Assembly (NCBI GenBank): GCA_016218685.1
Contig: JACRDD010000041.1
Coordinates: forward strand, 1 to 64,000
Reading direction: 5' to 3'
Origin: Desulfobacterales bacterium
GTDB taxonomy: Bacteria > Desulfobacterota > Desulfobacteria > Desulfobacterales > Desulfosarcinaceae
Length of the DNA: 64,000 nucleotides
In this document: positions 11,161 through 18,887 of the stretch, in pieces
How the letters are laid out: each line of letters starts with the position of its first letter
How positions within the stretch are numbered: the first letter of the stretch is position 1
Notes under the pieces: model-generated
The model's input: the letters and a program-made list of their open reading frames with translations, nothing else
Told to the model about the DNA's origin: nothing
The model's database searches: none
Translations under genes and position numbers: made by a program

Positions 11161-11402
11161 ATGGCGCGTTCTCAAAAGAGTTTGATTTGAAACAAGATCT
11201 ATGCTGTAAAAGCGATACCGAACCTGCCGATGCATCGCCTCTCAACAAAACAAGCTATCTGTTGTCCAGTTCAAACTGACAGGCACGGCAGATTCAAAGA
11301 TATCAAAATATTTTCAGAGTCTTGACTTCTTTCGGACTCTTTTCCGTTTATCTTAACCCAATACCGGCCCCTCAAAAAGTGGTCGGCCACATAATATTAA
11401 AG
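11161..11402. other. Gene-free left part of the island, before the first cassette
   Basis: AT-richer than the flanks, with no coding frame I can support. A TTGACT at 11322-11327 followed by T-rich sequence could be a weak cassette promoter. An imperfect palindrome (CCGGCC ... CGGCC) at about 11364-11390 precedes GTTATGC at 11402-11408 and may be a degenerate attC or attI-type site. Confidence 0.4.
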
Positions 11403-11415
11403 TTATGCATGAGCT

Positions 11416-11799
11416 ATGCGAGAAGAATCAGATAGCAATCATATTTGTATTTTAAAAACTGGCAGGCTGTTGGATCACGATCTTGCAGCAAATGCCTTAA
11501 CGGAGAACGGCATCCCTTTTTACAAACAAATGGAAACTGTTACGGGGTTAAAATTGGCAATGCCATTTCAGCCAGCTATGGCGCCAGGAACTTATTATAA
11601 GATACTCGTGCCAGAAAGGTTTGCAGAGGAAGCCAAACAAATTTTAAGCGAATTGCCTATTGATTTAACAGTTGATCCGGACCTCTTTCATTTTGGGGCA
11701 AGCAAAAATGTAAAAAAGGGTTGGAAGCTTTATGCGCTCGTAATTTTAGCCATTACTGCAATCATCTTTCTTGTTAACCTCGTTCAAATTATAAGGTGA
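11416..11799 (+). CDS. Cassette 1 protein: DUF2007-like domain with C-terminal membrane anchor
   Basis: 127 residues. The N-terminal ~70 residues (HICILKTGRLLDHDLAANALTENGIPFYKQ ... YYKILVPERFAEEAKQIL) resemble DUF2007, a small PII-like fold found in putative signal-transducing proteins. A single transmembrane helix closes the protein (LYALVILAITAIIFLVNLV, residues ~105-123). There is no clear ribosome site, which is common for cassette genes; the ATG at 11416 is the only in-frame start after the cassette boundary. The stop TGA at 11799 is 2 bp before attC. Low GC compared with neighbours supports acquisition. Function unknown. Confidence 0.7.
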   Translation: MREESDSNHICILKTGRLLDHDLAANALTENGIPFYKQMETVTGLKLAMPFQPAMAPGTYYKILVPERFAEEAKQILSELPIDLTVDPDLFHFGASKNVKKGWKLYALVILAITAIIFLVNLVQIIR

Positions 11800-11801
11800 T
11801 T

Positions 11802-11868
11802 GCATAACCAGCGCGTGTGCTCGGACGCGCGGGAGCCCGTCGCGCGCCGGCAACGCGCGTCGTTGGGC
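11802..11868 (+). repeat. attC site 1
   Basis: 67 bp from R'' GCATAAC (11802-11808) to R' GTTGGGC (11862-11868; recombination after G11862). The interior is an imperfect palindrome of GC-rich arms (CAGCGCGTGTGC... against ...GCAACGCGCGTC) with unpaired bases, the structure expected of a folded attC. It sits immediately behind the stop of cassette gene 1. Confidence 0.8.
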
Positions 11869-11896
11869 TGTGTCTTGAACAATAAAAGGGGGTGTC

Positions 11897-13612
11897 ATGA
11901 CTAGTCTTCACATTGGACTGGGTAAAAAACAGCCTCGCTTATTTCGCGCTGTTATTTTCTGTATTTCTGGATTGGCATTTTTCATCCTTGCCATCAAATT
12001 TCGGCAGCTTTTAGGAGAATGGGCGACCATCGCCGAACACGCCGTAACCACTCTTGCAGTTATCGCGGTTGTGCACCTACTTGACCGCATATGGCTATTC
12101 TCAGACGTACAAGAGGAACTTGATCGCATTGTTAAGCGCGTCGATAGCCGTATCGAAGGCCTCACGAATTCATCGCAATCGCTTGAAGCCATGAATAAAG
12201 CTGGTATCGTCCATCTCTATGCTGACCGAGCCACAGCTGAGGAGGACATGTGCAATGACCTAATAGCCTCTGATGTAAGACATATCAGGTTCATAGGCAT
12301 CTCGTTGAATGATTTTGTGCGTGGTCCCAGAGACAGACCACTACATAAAGCGTGGCTGGTCATAGAGAGATATATCAACACCCCTCGGCAGGATAATGAG
12401 GTAATAGACATTAAAATACTTATAATTGATCCAGAGTGCATTGGTGCGGAACTCCGCTCAAAGGCCGAGCATGTCGACGGAGACGCCCCACCAGACCGAC
12501 TGTATGACCATGTCTCTATGGCGGCGCAAAAAATGTATGATTTAATGAAGCGCGCCGAGAGCAATCCGTCGGTAAATTTTGAGTGCAGAATGTACCGGGT
12601 CGCACCGCAATCATTTCTACTTCGTACTGACAACGCTTGCTATGTCCAACCTTATCATTTCTGGCATCGGCGCTATGATGCAACTCCTATTCCTATTCTT
12701 CGATATCGTCGTATTTCTCAATCTGCAGAAACTAAGGTCTACGATATGCATGCTGAAATGCTAAAGCATTTCGAATGGGTTTGGCAATGGACATCCATTC
12801 CAGTCAAGGATTTTCTCCATAACCACGTGGTAGGTTTTGATACAAGAATGAACCGTTGTGGTGCTGTAAACGTTTATATAGATCCTGATAAAGCCTGGAA
12901 GCGCATTATCCACCTCGTGCGCAATGCAAAAGAACGTGTCGACATTCAAGGAATTACGCTTCATTCCTTTTTTCAGTCAGATAAGATTATCGCGCCTGAT
13001 CACCCGATAAGAAAGTTAATAATTGATAATAAGGTAAAAATAAAGGTTTTGCTGTTAGATCATGCTTACGAGTCCGACCAAGCCCGCTATCGGTCATACA
13101 GAGAATACCTGCTAACACATGATAGCATACCACTTGATGGATACACAAAAGAGATGCACGAAATGTCACGGCTTTTTAGTGACACAGAAAAGACTATAGC
13201 AGCCATAGAAAAGCTAATCGCAGACTCTATCAAAGTAAAGCCTAAGGACTGGAAGCCCCGTATTGAAGTTCGAAAGTATAATTCAGCACCCGTTGCTTTT
13301 GTTCTTCGGGTTGACGAGACAATTTTGGTAGAACAATATCAATACGGAAATACCATGGTGAATCGAGAAATTCTGAGTCGAGATATGCCTCTAATGGAGT
13401 TCAGGTCTTTAAATGATCATTCGTTAAAAGGATTGATTGACCTATCTTTTGAAAGAAGCCCATACTTGTTAATGGAAGACCATTTGAAATTTGTTTGGAA
13501 TACTGCGAAGATTGTGCCGTTGCCTACAGTTTCCGACACAGACAATGGAAGCCTTACTACCAATGGAGCACCGGACATTGGAAAAAAGATAAAAAGTGAA
13601 ATTGAAGCATAA
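11897..13612 (+). CDS. Cassette 2 protein: membrane-anchored tandem PLD-like domains, unknown function
   Basis: 571 residues. Two hydrophobic helices lie at ~16-35 and ~43-62, then a short helical linker, then two copies of one alpha/beta domain. Copy 1 (~95-305) contains IRFIGISLNDF, IDIKILIIDP and CRMYRVAPQSFLLRTDNACYV. Copy 2 (~315-550) contains VDIQGITLHSFF, VKIKVLLLDH and VRKYNSAPVAFVLRVDETILV. The parallel motifs show an internal duplication. The pattern recalls phospholipase D-like sensor domains (DUF5919 type), but no HKD motif is visible, so enzymatic activity is doubtful. RBS is AAAGGGGG before 11897. Carriage in a cassette and low GC suggest transfer; a defence or stress role is speculation. 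Confidence 0.65.
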   Translation: MTSLHIGLGKKQPRLFRAVIFCISGLAFFILAIKFRQLLGEWATIAEHAVTTLAVIAVVHLLDRIWLFSDVQEELDRIVKRVDSRIEGLTNSSQSLEAMNKAGIVHLYADRATAEEDMCNDLIASDVRHIRFIGISLNDFVRGPRDRPLHKAWLVIERYINTPRQDNEVIDIKILIIDPECIGAELRSKAEHVDGDAPPDRLYDHVSMAAQKMYDLMKRAESNPSVNFECRMYRVAPQSFLLRTDNACYVQPYHFWHRRYDATPIPILRYRRISQSAETKVYDMHAEMLKHFEWVWQWTSIPVKDFLHNHVVGFDTRMNRCGAVNVYIDPDKAWKRIIHLVRNAKERVDIQGITLHSFFQSDKIIAPDHPIRKLIIDNKVKIKVLLLDHAYESDQARYRSYREYLLTHDSIPLDGYTKEMHEMSRLFSDTEKTIAAIEKLIADSIKVKPKDWKPRIEVRKYNSAPVAFVLRVDETILVEQYQYGNTMVNREILSRDMPLMEFRSLNDHSLKGLIDLSFERSPYLLMEDHLKFVWNTAKIVPLPTVSDTDNGSLTTNGAPDIGKKIKSEIEA

Positions 13613-13617
13613 GTGAC

Positions 13618-13677
13618 GCCCAACAAGGCTAATTCTGCCGACGCAAAAAACTGCGCGGCTGATTGGCACAGTTGTAT
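13618..13677 (+). repeat. attC site 2
   Basis: 60 bp from R'' GCCCAAC (13618-13624) to R' GTTGTAT (13671-13677). The arms pair as GGCTAATTCTGCCGACGCA against TGCGCGGCTGATTGGCAC with one or two unpaired bases and an A-rich loop, a typical attC fold. R'' is the exact complement of GTTGGGC at the start of cassette 2, as required when this cassette circularises. It lies 5 bp after the stop of cassette gene 2. Confidence 0.8.
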
Positions 13678-13772
13678 GCCATTTAACCGCTAATGCTGAT
13701 TTATCATGATTCAAGAGATATAATCTCTCTTTTTGAAAACTTGAAACCTGTATCAATCTAGAAATTCTACCT

Positions 13773-13877
13773 GGCCACCGCCCACGAAGAAGCCGAGGCG
13801 GCCCTCGACGGCCTGAAGCAAAGTCTTTAGTCCGGGAACTCCCGCAGCGATTCGTGTATGCCCTTGTGCATGTCGTA
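13773..13877. repeat. Right copy of the duplicated convergent gene junction
   Basis: A second end of a QueG-like gene (reading ATAHEEAEAALDGLKQSL then TAG) runs into the 3' end of the intact AOR gene. Most differences from the left copy within the QueG part are silent or first/second-codon changes near the edge, so it looks like a homologous allele or paralogue rather than a decayed copy. Confidence 0.75.
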
Positions 13878-15716
13878 CCAGAAATCGAAGGCCGCGGCCG
13901 AGCGGTCCTGTTCGAAGCGCGCGATCCACTGGTCCAGTTCGGGGTCTTGAACGCCATCCACCGCCTTCTTGTTCTTCAGGAAGGTGAAGACCAGATCCGC
14001 GTTGCGCGCCGACTCCCAGAAGATCGAAGCATTGCGGCTGTTGATACGGCTGGCCGTGCGCGCCATGGCCTGCAGCAGCGCCTCCTTCTGGCCGAAAATC
14101 TGCTCCACGATCTCGGGCAGCAGATCTTCGGCCCAGGCGCGGTGGAAGCGGCACACGCCCAGATTGTCGATGAGCAGCTCCTTTTGCATGCGCTGGGCGC
14201 ACAACTGGCCCAGGCGGCGGGGCGGCACGAAATCGCGGCCGTAGTGCATGTAGTACTTGCCCATGATGGCCATGGGCGCCAGCACGCCCGGGCTCCAGTA
14301 CTGGTTGGGCACCATCCAGCCCTGGCGGGCAAAGGCGTTGAAGACAAAGCGATCGAGCACGGCCTTGCCTCGTTCCCGGGCCAGGCGCCGGGCCCACTTG
14401 CGCGCGCCGAACGGCATGCGCAGCTTGCCCTCGGGATGGACCATCTGGTCGAGCAGCGCCATGCCCAGGGTGGCGTTGTGCCTGGAATCGGCCACCACAT
14501 CGAAACCTTCCAGCGTCCAGCGCGGCGTCTGGGTCACGCCCAGCTCGCCGGGGGTCACCAGGCCGGCCTGGAGACACTCCATCAGCCAGGCCAGCACGCC
14601 GCCCACCGAGATGGCGTCGAACCCCAGCATGTCGGCGTGCTGGTTGAGCTGCTCGGCGGCGCGCTGATCGAAGATGCCGCACAGCGGCCCCATGGTCTGG
14701 TAGGGCTCGTAGTCTTTCTTGAAGCTGCCGTGCATCTTCTTGCAGACTGCCGCGCACGGCTCGCCGCAGTTGCGCTGCTGCTTGGGGACGATGGTCTCTT
14801 CGTTGAACTGCTTGAGGTAGTGCTCCAGAATGAAGCGTTGGTGCAGGTCGCGGCGCTGGGCTTCGCTCCAGTGGATGGTCTGGTAGTTGAAGGCCAGGAT
14901 GTTGCCTTCCATGGTGGCGTAGTTGACGCCGAAGGTGCCACCGGTGTTGAACTTGGGGTCGTAGCGGTACTTGGTGGTGGCCTCCAGGTCCTTGGCCGCC
15001 ATGCGCTGGTTGTATTTGTCCTGGAACCACTGGTCGGCCACCGTGCGGTCGGTGAAGTCCTGGTCCAGATGGGTGCCGCCGTAGATGATGCCGACAATGC
15101 CATGCTCCTTGAGCAGCTTGCTGCCGAAGCCGCCCCGCCCGGCCCAGGTGTCCACGTGGGTCAGCTCACCTTTGCGCACCGGCGCCGAGGCCACGGCGCC
15201 CATGTCGGAGTAAAGCGCCGCCGGGCCCACCGCCAACACGCGCGGATCATGGGCGTAACGGCCGCCGAACTGCGAAAGGGCCTGGGCCATGACGGCATAG
15301 ACGCCGCCGCGCCCCTGTTGCCAGAGTCGCTCGGGCGCCGCCGGCACCAGTTCTACTTCGATCTCTTCGCCATGCGTGCGGTTCAGGTAGAGCAGGCTGG
15401 GTTGCGCGGCTTTGTTGATGATGGTCAGCAGGTTGATGCCCAGGTTGTCGAACACCAGGGCCGCGCCGCCCATGGTCGAGACATAAAAGCCATGCCAGCA
15501 GGGAGAGATGCCGCAGAAGACCAGCCGGTTGCTGCCCGGCAGTACCGAGCCGGCCAAAAGCCCGCCGCCGATGGTCAATCCGTTGTGTTTATGGGCCAGG
15601 TGGATGCCCAGATCCACGGGACCGAAGAAATCACCCACCCGGTAGCGCCGCATACGGTAAAAGGCGCTGGATGCGTCGAGCATCAAGACTTTGAGCGTAT
15701 GGACTTGGGAATTCAT
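13827..15716 (-). CDS. Aldehyde:ferredoxin oxidoreductase (tungsten-pterin family)
   Basis: 629 residues of the AOR family, which oxidise aldehydes to acids with ferredoxin using a bis-tungstopterin and one 4Fe-4S cluster. N-terminal domain 1 contains LGIHLAHKHNGLTIGGGLLAG and the WAGRGGFGSKL pterin-binding segment. The cluster cysteines appear as NCGEPCAAVCKKM near residue 320, with a distal cysteine in NLGVCRFHRAW near 525. The spacing C-x3-C-x3-C is wider than the usual CxxCxxxC. The ATG at 15716 has AAAGGAGG upstream; the frame is open to 15836 but not family-like there. Its 3' end is duplicated at 11107-11160. Confidence 0.9.
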   Translation of the reverse strand: MNSQVHTLKVLMLDASSAFYRMRRYRVGDFFGPVDLGIHLAHKHNGLTIGGGLLAGSVLPGSNRLVFCGISPCWHGFYVSTMGGAALVFDNLGINLLTIINKAAQPSLLYLNRTHGEEIEVELVPAAPERLWQQGRGGVYAVMAQALSQFGGRYAHDPRVLAVGPAALYSDMGAVASAPVRKGELTHVDTWAGRGGFGSKLLKEHGIVGIIYGGTHLDQDFTDRTVADQWFQDKYNQRMAAKDLEATTKYRYDPKFNTGGTFGVNYATMEGNILAFNYQTIHWSEAQRRDLHQRFILEHYLKQFNEETIVPKQQRNCGEPCAAVCKKMHGSFKKDYEPYQTMGPLCGIFDQRAAEQLNQHADMLGFDAISVGGVLAWLMECLQAGLVTPGELGVTQTPRWTLEGFDVVADSRHNATLGMALLDQMVHPEGKLRMPFGARKWARRLARERGKAVLDRFVFNAFARQGWMVPNQYWSPGVLAPMAIMGKYYMHYGRDFVPPRRLGQLCAQRMQKELLIDNLGVCRFHRAWAEDLLPEIVEQIFGQKEALLQAMARTASRINSRNASIFWESARNADLVFTFLKNKKAVDGVQDPELDQWIARFEQDRSAAAFDFWYDMHKGIHESLREFPD

Positions 15717-15801
15717 GCGTGCCTCCTTTTGATGACAAGTTGTTCTTCGTGCTCGCAGGCATACGCGAAATGCTTTCCGGTTGCGCGTCCGGATACGATC
15801 G

Positions 15802-17244
15802 TTAAAGATAAGGCGTAAACAGCCAGCACAACGCATCGCGGATGCGCACCGCCAGCGACCGGCCGTCCATCTCGGCCAGGGAGGTCTCCCGGGAGCGCGC
15901 CAGGGCTTGCACGAAGCGGGCGCGCAAGTTTTGGCTCAATGCCGGGTCGAAAATCTCCATGACCATCTCGAAATTGAGCCGCAAACTGCGCGGGTCGATG
16001 TTGGCCGAGCCCATGATGGTATAGATGTCGTCCACCAGAAAGAGTTTGGTGTGCACGAAGGGCGGCGGCTGGTAGGCGATGCGCACACCGTGCTGCAACA
16101 GTTCCCAAAGCATGTTGTCCGAAGCCCATTTGACGAAAGGCAGATTGTTTTTGGCGGGCAGCAGGATGCGCACCACCACGCCGCGCAGGGCCGCCGACTG
16201 AAGCGCGCCCACCAGCTCGCGGTTCGGCAGGAAATAGGGCGTCATGATGAAAATCCGCTCCCGGGCCGCCGCCGCCGCGCCCACCAGGATCATGGCCATC
16301 TTGTCGATATCGTCGTTGGGCCCGTCGGCGATGGCCCGGCAATAGGCATCGCCTCGGCGCAGCTCGCCACTGCGAACGGGCAGCGGCTCCTCCCGGCCCA
16401 TGCACAGAATCCAGTCCGCCAGGAAGATCTGCTCCATCTGGGCCACCACCGGCCCGGCCACCCGAAAATGGAGATCCTCGACCCGCTCGGCCTTGGTGCT
16501 GTCGGCGGCCAAGTGGCGATCGCCGATGTTCATGCCGCCCGTGAAGCCCTCGACGCCGTCCACCACCAGTATCTTGCGATGGTTGCGCAGGTTGATGAAA
16601 AAGGAGGGCGGCAGCACACGGGGCGGGAAAAAGCGGGCCACCGGAACCTTGGCGCGCTTGAGCAGCCAGCCGGCTTTAGGGAAGGAGTAGTACTCTCCCA
16701 CCCCATCCAGGATAACGCGCACGTCCACGCCCCGGGCCACGGCCGCCCCCAGGGCCGCGATGAACTTTTTCCCCGTGGCGTTGGTCTCGAAGATATAGGT
16801 GGAGAGATAAATCGATTGCCGGGCGCGCCCGATGGCCGCCAGCATGGCCGGGAAAGCCTCCTCGCCGTTGCTCAGGGGCTCGACCCGGTTGCCGCCCAGC
16901 AGCGGCTGGCGGGTGATGCGGTCGGACAAATTGGCGATGGGCTGGAAGGCCGCGGGGACCGCCGAAGGGGGGATCGCCGGCACCAGCCCCTCTTCGGCCG
17001 CCTCGGTGCCCATGTGCAGCAGCAGGGTCAGGGGACCGCCCAGGCGCCGGCCGTGGGTGCGCACGCGATTGATGCCGAAGAGAAAGTAGAACAAGGCGCC
17101 GAAGGGCGGAAACATGACGCACACGACGATCCAGGCCAGCGCCGCCCGCGAATCGCGCTTGTACAACAGCGCGTGCAGGGCGCTGGCCCAGGAGAACAAG
17201 AGGATACAGCCGATAACGATCAAAAACCAGAAGTCATCGGTCAT
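15802..17244 (-). CDS. cls: Cardiolipin synthase (phospholipase D superfamily)
   Basis: Inner-membrane enzyme that joins two phosphatidylglycerols into cardiolipin and glycerol. The 480 residues start with two transmembrane helices (FWFLIVIGCILLFSW and AALAWIVVCVMFPPFGALFYFLFG) and then carry both HKD motifs: NHRKILVVDG...GGMNIGD near residue 222 and VHTKLFLVDD...GSANIDPRS near residue 400. Length and layout match bacterial Cls. It is transcribed in the same direction as the octaheme cytochrome gene upstream (67 bp gap) and ends 85 bp before the AOR start. Confidence 0.94.
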   Translation of the reverse strand: MTDDFWFLIVIGCILLFSWASALHALLYKRDSRAALAWIVVCVMFPPFGALFYFLFGINRVRTHGRRLGGPLTLLLHMGTEAAEEGLVPAIPPSAVPAAFQPIANLSDRITRQPLLGGNRVEPLSNGEEAFPAMLAAIGRARQSIYLSTYIFETNATGKKFIAALGAAVARGVDVRVILDGVGEYYSFPKAGWLLKRAKVPVARFFPPRVLPPSFFINLRNHRKILVVDGVEGFTGGMNIGDRHLAADSTKAERVEDLHFRVAGPVVAQMEQIFLADWILCMGREEPLPVRSGELRRGDAYCRAIADGPNDDIDKMAMILVGAAAAARERIFIMTPYFLPNRELVGALQSAALRGVVVRILLPAKNNLPFVKWASDNMLWELLQHGVRIAYQPPPFVHTKLFLVDDIYTIMGSANIDPRSLRLNFEMVMEIFDPALSQNLRARFVQALARSRETSLAEMDGRSLAVRIRDALCWLFTPYL

Positions 17245-17311
17245 GATAGAAACCCAGACCGGCTATGCCGGACATCAGAGGAACCAGTTGAAAGATAAAC
17301 GTAAATGGATT

Positions 17312-18814
17312 CTACCTCTTTTCGGTTCCTGCGCCATCCTGTGCCTTGAGCCAATCGCCCATCTCCATGATCGCCTGGTTCAAGTGATAGCGGCCCTCCT
17401 GGAAGACGCCGTAGTCGCCGCCGCCGGCCATGGCCGAAGAGAAGCGGATGCAATTGGCGTACATCAGCCAGGCATCGCTCCAGCGCCGCTCGATGGCTTC
17501 GTCGAACGGGCTGCCGCCGCTGCCCGGACCCTGGGCATAGCCCTTTTCCCAGATGGTCTGCATGATCCGGGTTGCCCCGCGCACCTGGGCATTGGTGGCG
17601 GCCACCACCCCATCCAGGCGCTCGAAATGGCCCCGCACCCAGGCCGTGCCGTGGCAGGCCCGGCAGGTGGAGCGCATGGTATCGCGGCGCGTTGCGGCCT
17701 CCTTGGCATCGACGAGAAATCCCGCCGCCGGCGTGCCGTCCAAGTCCGTGGGCAGCGGCAATCCGCCTTTATTGCGGATGAGGGTGGTATTGGGGGACTT
17801 GGGTTGACTGTGGGCATAGATCAGCCCGAAGATGCGCTGGGGGAGCCGGTCGCTCATCTGGTGGGTGCGCCGGCCCAGGACGGCGCCGTCACCGGTGACC
17901 ACCAGGCTGATATGGCACGCCGCGCAGGTCGGTGCGCCGAAATCCTCGCCCACGGTCCAGGGCACGTGGTCGTAGTTCCATTGCGACCCCATGGCGGCGA
18001 ACAAATTGCCGTGCTTGCTGGTTTCGTACACCTTGTAGGCCGGAACATCCGGCCCGGCATGACACTCCTTGCAGGTGTAGGGTTTGCGCGCCATCTCGAT
18101 GGAGAAATGGTGCCGGGTGTGGCAACTGGTGCACGCGCCGCGGCTGCCGTCCAGGTTGACCCGGCCCACGCCCTGGTTGGGCCAGCCCTTGATCACCGGA
18201 AATTCCAGCTCGCCCACGTCGGTTGCGCGCTTTTCCACCCCCGCCAGCACCAGGCGCGTGCCGTGGCAGTAGTAACAGCCGTCGGCGCGGGTCGCGGCAT
18301 CGGGTGGCGTAAAGTGGGCCCGGTTTTGCTGAATCTCGGCGGTTCCCAGAATGGTGCGCTCCAAGTCATTGTATAATGCATTGTCGGCCAGATTGCCGTG
18401 GGCCGCGGACATGATGTTGGCCGCGTACTGCTCCCGCTCCACGGCATGGCATACGGCGCAGTCGTCGGGGCTGACCACCGTGTGAATCTTGTAGCCGTTA
18501 TGCTCGAAACTGTCGGCATGGGCCTCGGGCCGCAGGGTATGGCACTCGGCGCACCCCACGCTGGTGTTGAGCAACGCCTCGGGCACCTGTTTGCTGGAAA
18601 GTTTGAGCCCCAATCCCTCCACCTGCATGGCCGCCTTAGGGGTGATCGCCGCGTGGCGGCTGCGCTTCCAATCCGCCACGATGCCGGCATGCACGCTGCC
18701 GTGGCAGTCCAGACACTCCTCGGACGAGGGGCTGAGGGGCGTGGCGGCCGGCGCTTGCGGAACCCACGAGAGCGACAACAACACCAGGAACACCAAACAA
18801 CTTGAGCGGGACAT
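17312..18814 (-). CDS. Octaheme cytochrome c, HAO-like
   Basis: 500 residues with a signal peptide (MSRSSCLVFLVLLSLSWVPQAPA) and exactly eight CxxCH heme motifs: CLDCH, CAECH, CAVCH, CYYCH, CTSCH, CKECH, CAACH and CRACH. Number, spacing and the tail GGDYGVFQEGRYHLNQAIMEMGDW resemble the hydroxylamine oxidoreductase family of octaheme cytochromes, found in anaerobes as reductases of nitrite or hydroxylamine. Whether the cross-linking tyrosine of true HAO is present cannot be judged without alignment. The protein is periplasmic. No membrane quinol-oxidising partner is adjacent, so its electron donor is unknown. Confidence 0.82.
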   Translation of the reverse strand: MSRSSCLVFLVLLSLSWVPQAPAATPLSPSSEECLDCHGSVHAGIVADWKRSRHAAITPKAAMQVEGLGLKLSSKQVPEALLNTSVGCAECHTLRPEAHADSFEHNGYKIHTVVSPDDCAVCHAVEREQYAANIMSAAHGNLADNALYNDLERTILGTAEIQQNRAHFTPPDAATRADGCYYCHGTRLVLAGVEKRATDVGELEFPVIKGWPNQGVGRVNLDGSRGACTSCHTRHHFSIEMARKPYTCKECHAGPDVPAYKVYETSKHGNLFAAMGSQWNYDHVPWTVGEDFGAPTCAACHISLVVTGDGAVLGRRTHQMSDRLPQRIFGLIYAHSQPKSPNTTLIRNKGGLPLPTDLDGTPAAGFLVDAKEAATRRDTMRSTCRACHGTAWVRGHFERLDGVVAATNAQVRGATRIMQTIWEKGYAQGPGSGGSPFDEAIERRWSDAWLMYANCIRFSSAMAGGGDYGVFQEGRYHLNQAIMEMGDWLKAQDGAGTEKR

Positions 18815-18887
18815 GAGAGCCTCCAGCGGCGGTCGGGGATGGGATGCTTACCCCTTGAATACCTTTAAAGTCGCTGGATTTCAACAA

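Larger units (their letters stand above)
11403..13671 (+). mobile_element. Two integron gene cassettes (CALIN-like array, no integrase here)
   Basis: Cassette 1 (11403-11862) and cassette 2 (11863-13671) each hold one forward gene whose stop lies 2-6 bp before an attC-like palindrome. The cassette ends match exactly as the integron rule predicts. Cassette 1 begins TTATGC (GTTATGC with the preceding G) and its attC opens with GCATAAC. Cassette 2 begins TTGGGC and its attC opens with GCCCAAC. A third cassette would begin TTGTATGCC at 13672 but is truncated. Base composition is far more AT-rich than the surrounding genome. No integrase gene is in the window. Confidence 0.82.

Noticed and set aside
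11897..13612. Calling the cassette 2 protein a phospholipase D or nuclease
   Set aside because: No HKD motif is visible in either copy of the domain.
13618..13677. Reading the palindrome after cassette 2 as an ordinary terminator
   Set aside because: It has no T run, and its terminal boxes match the cassette 2 start exactly as attC boxes should.
13854..15818. A 654-codon open frame opposite the AOR gene
   Set aside because: His/Gly/Gln/Ala-rich translation typical of the antisense of a GC-rich gene; the AOR strand has clear motifs and a strong ribosome site.
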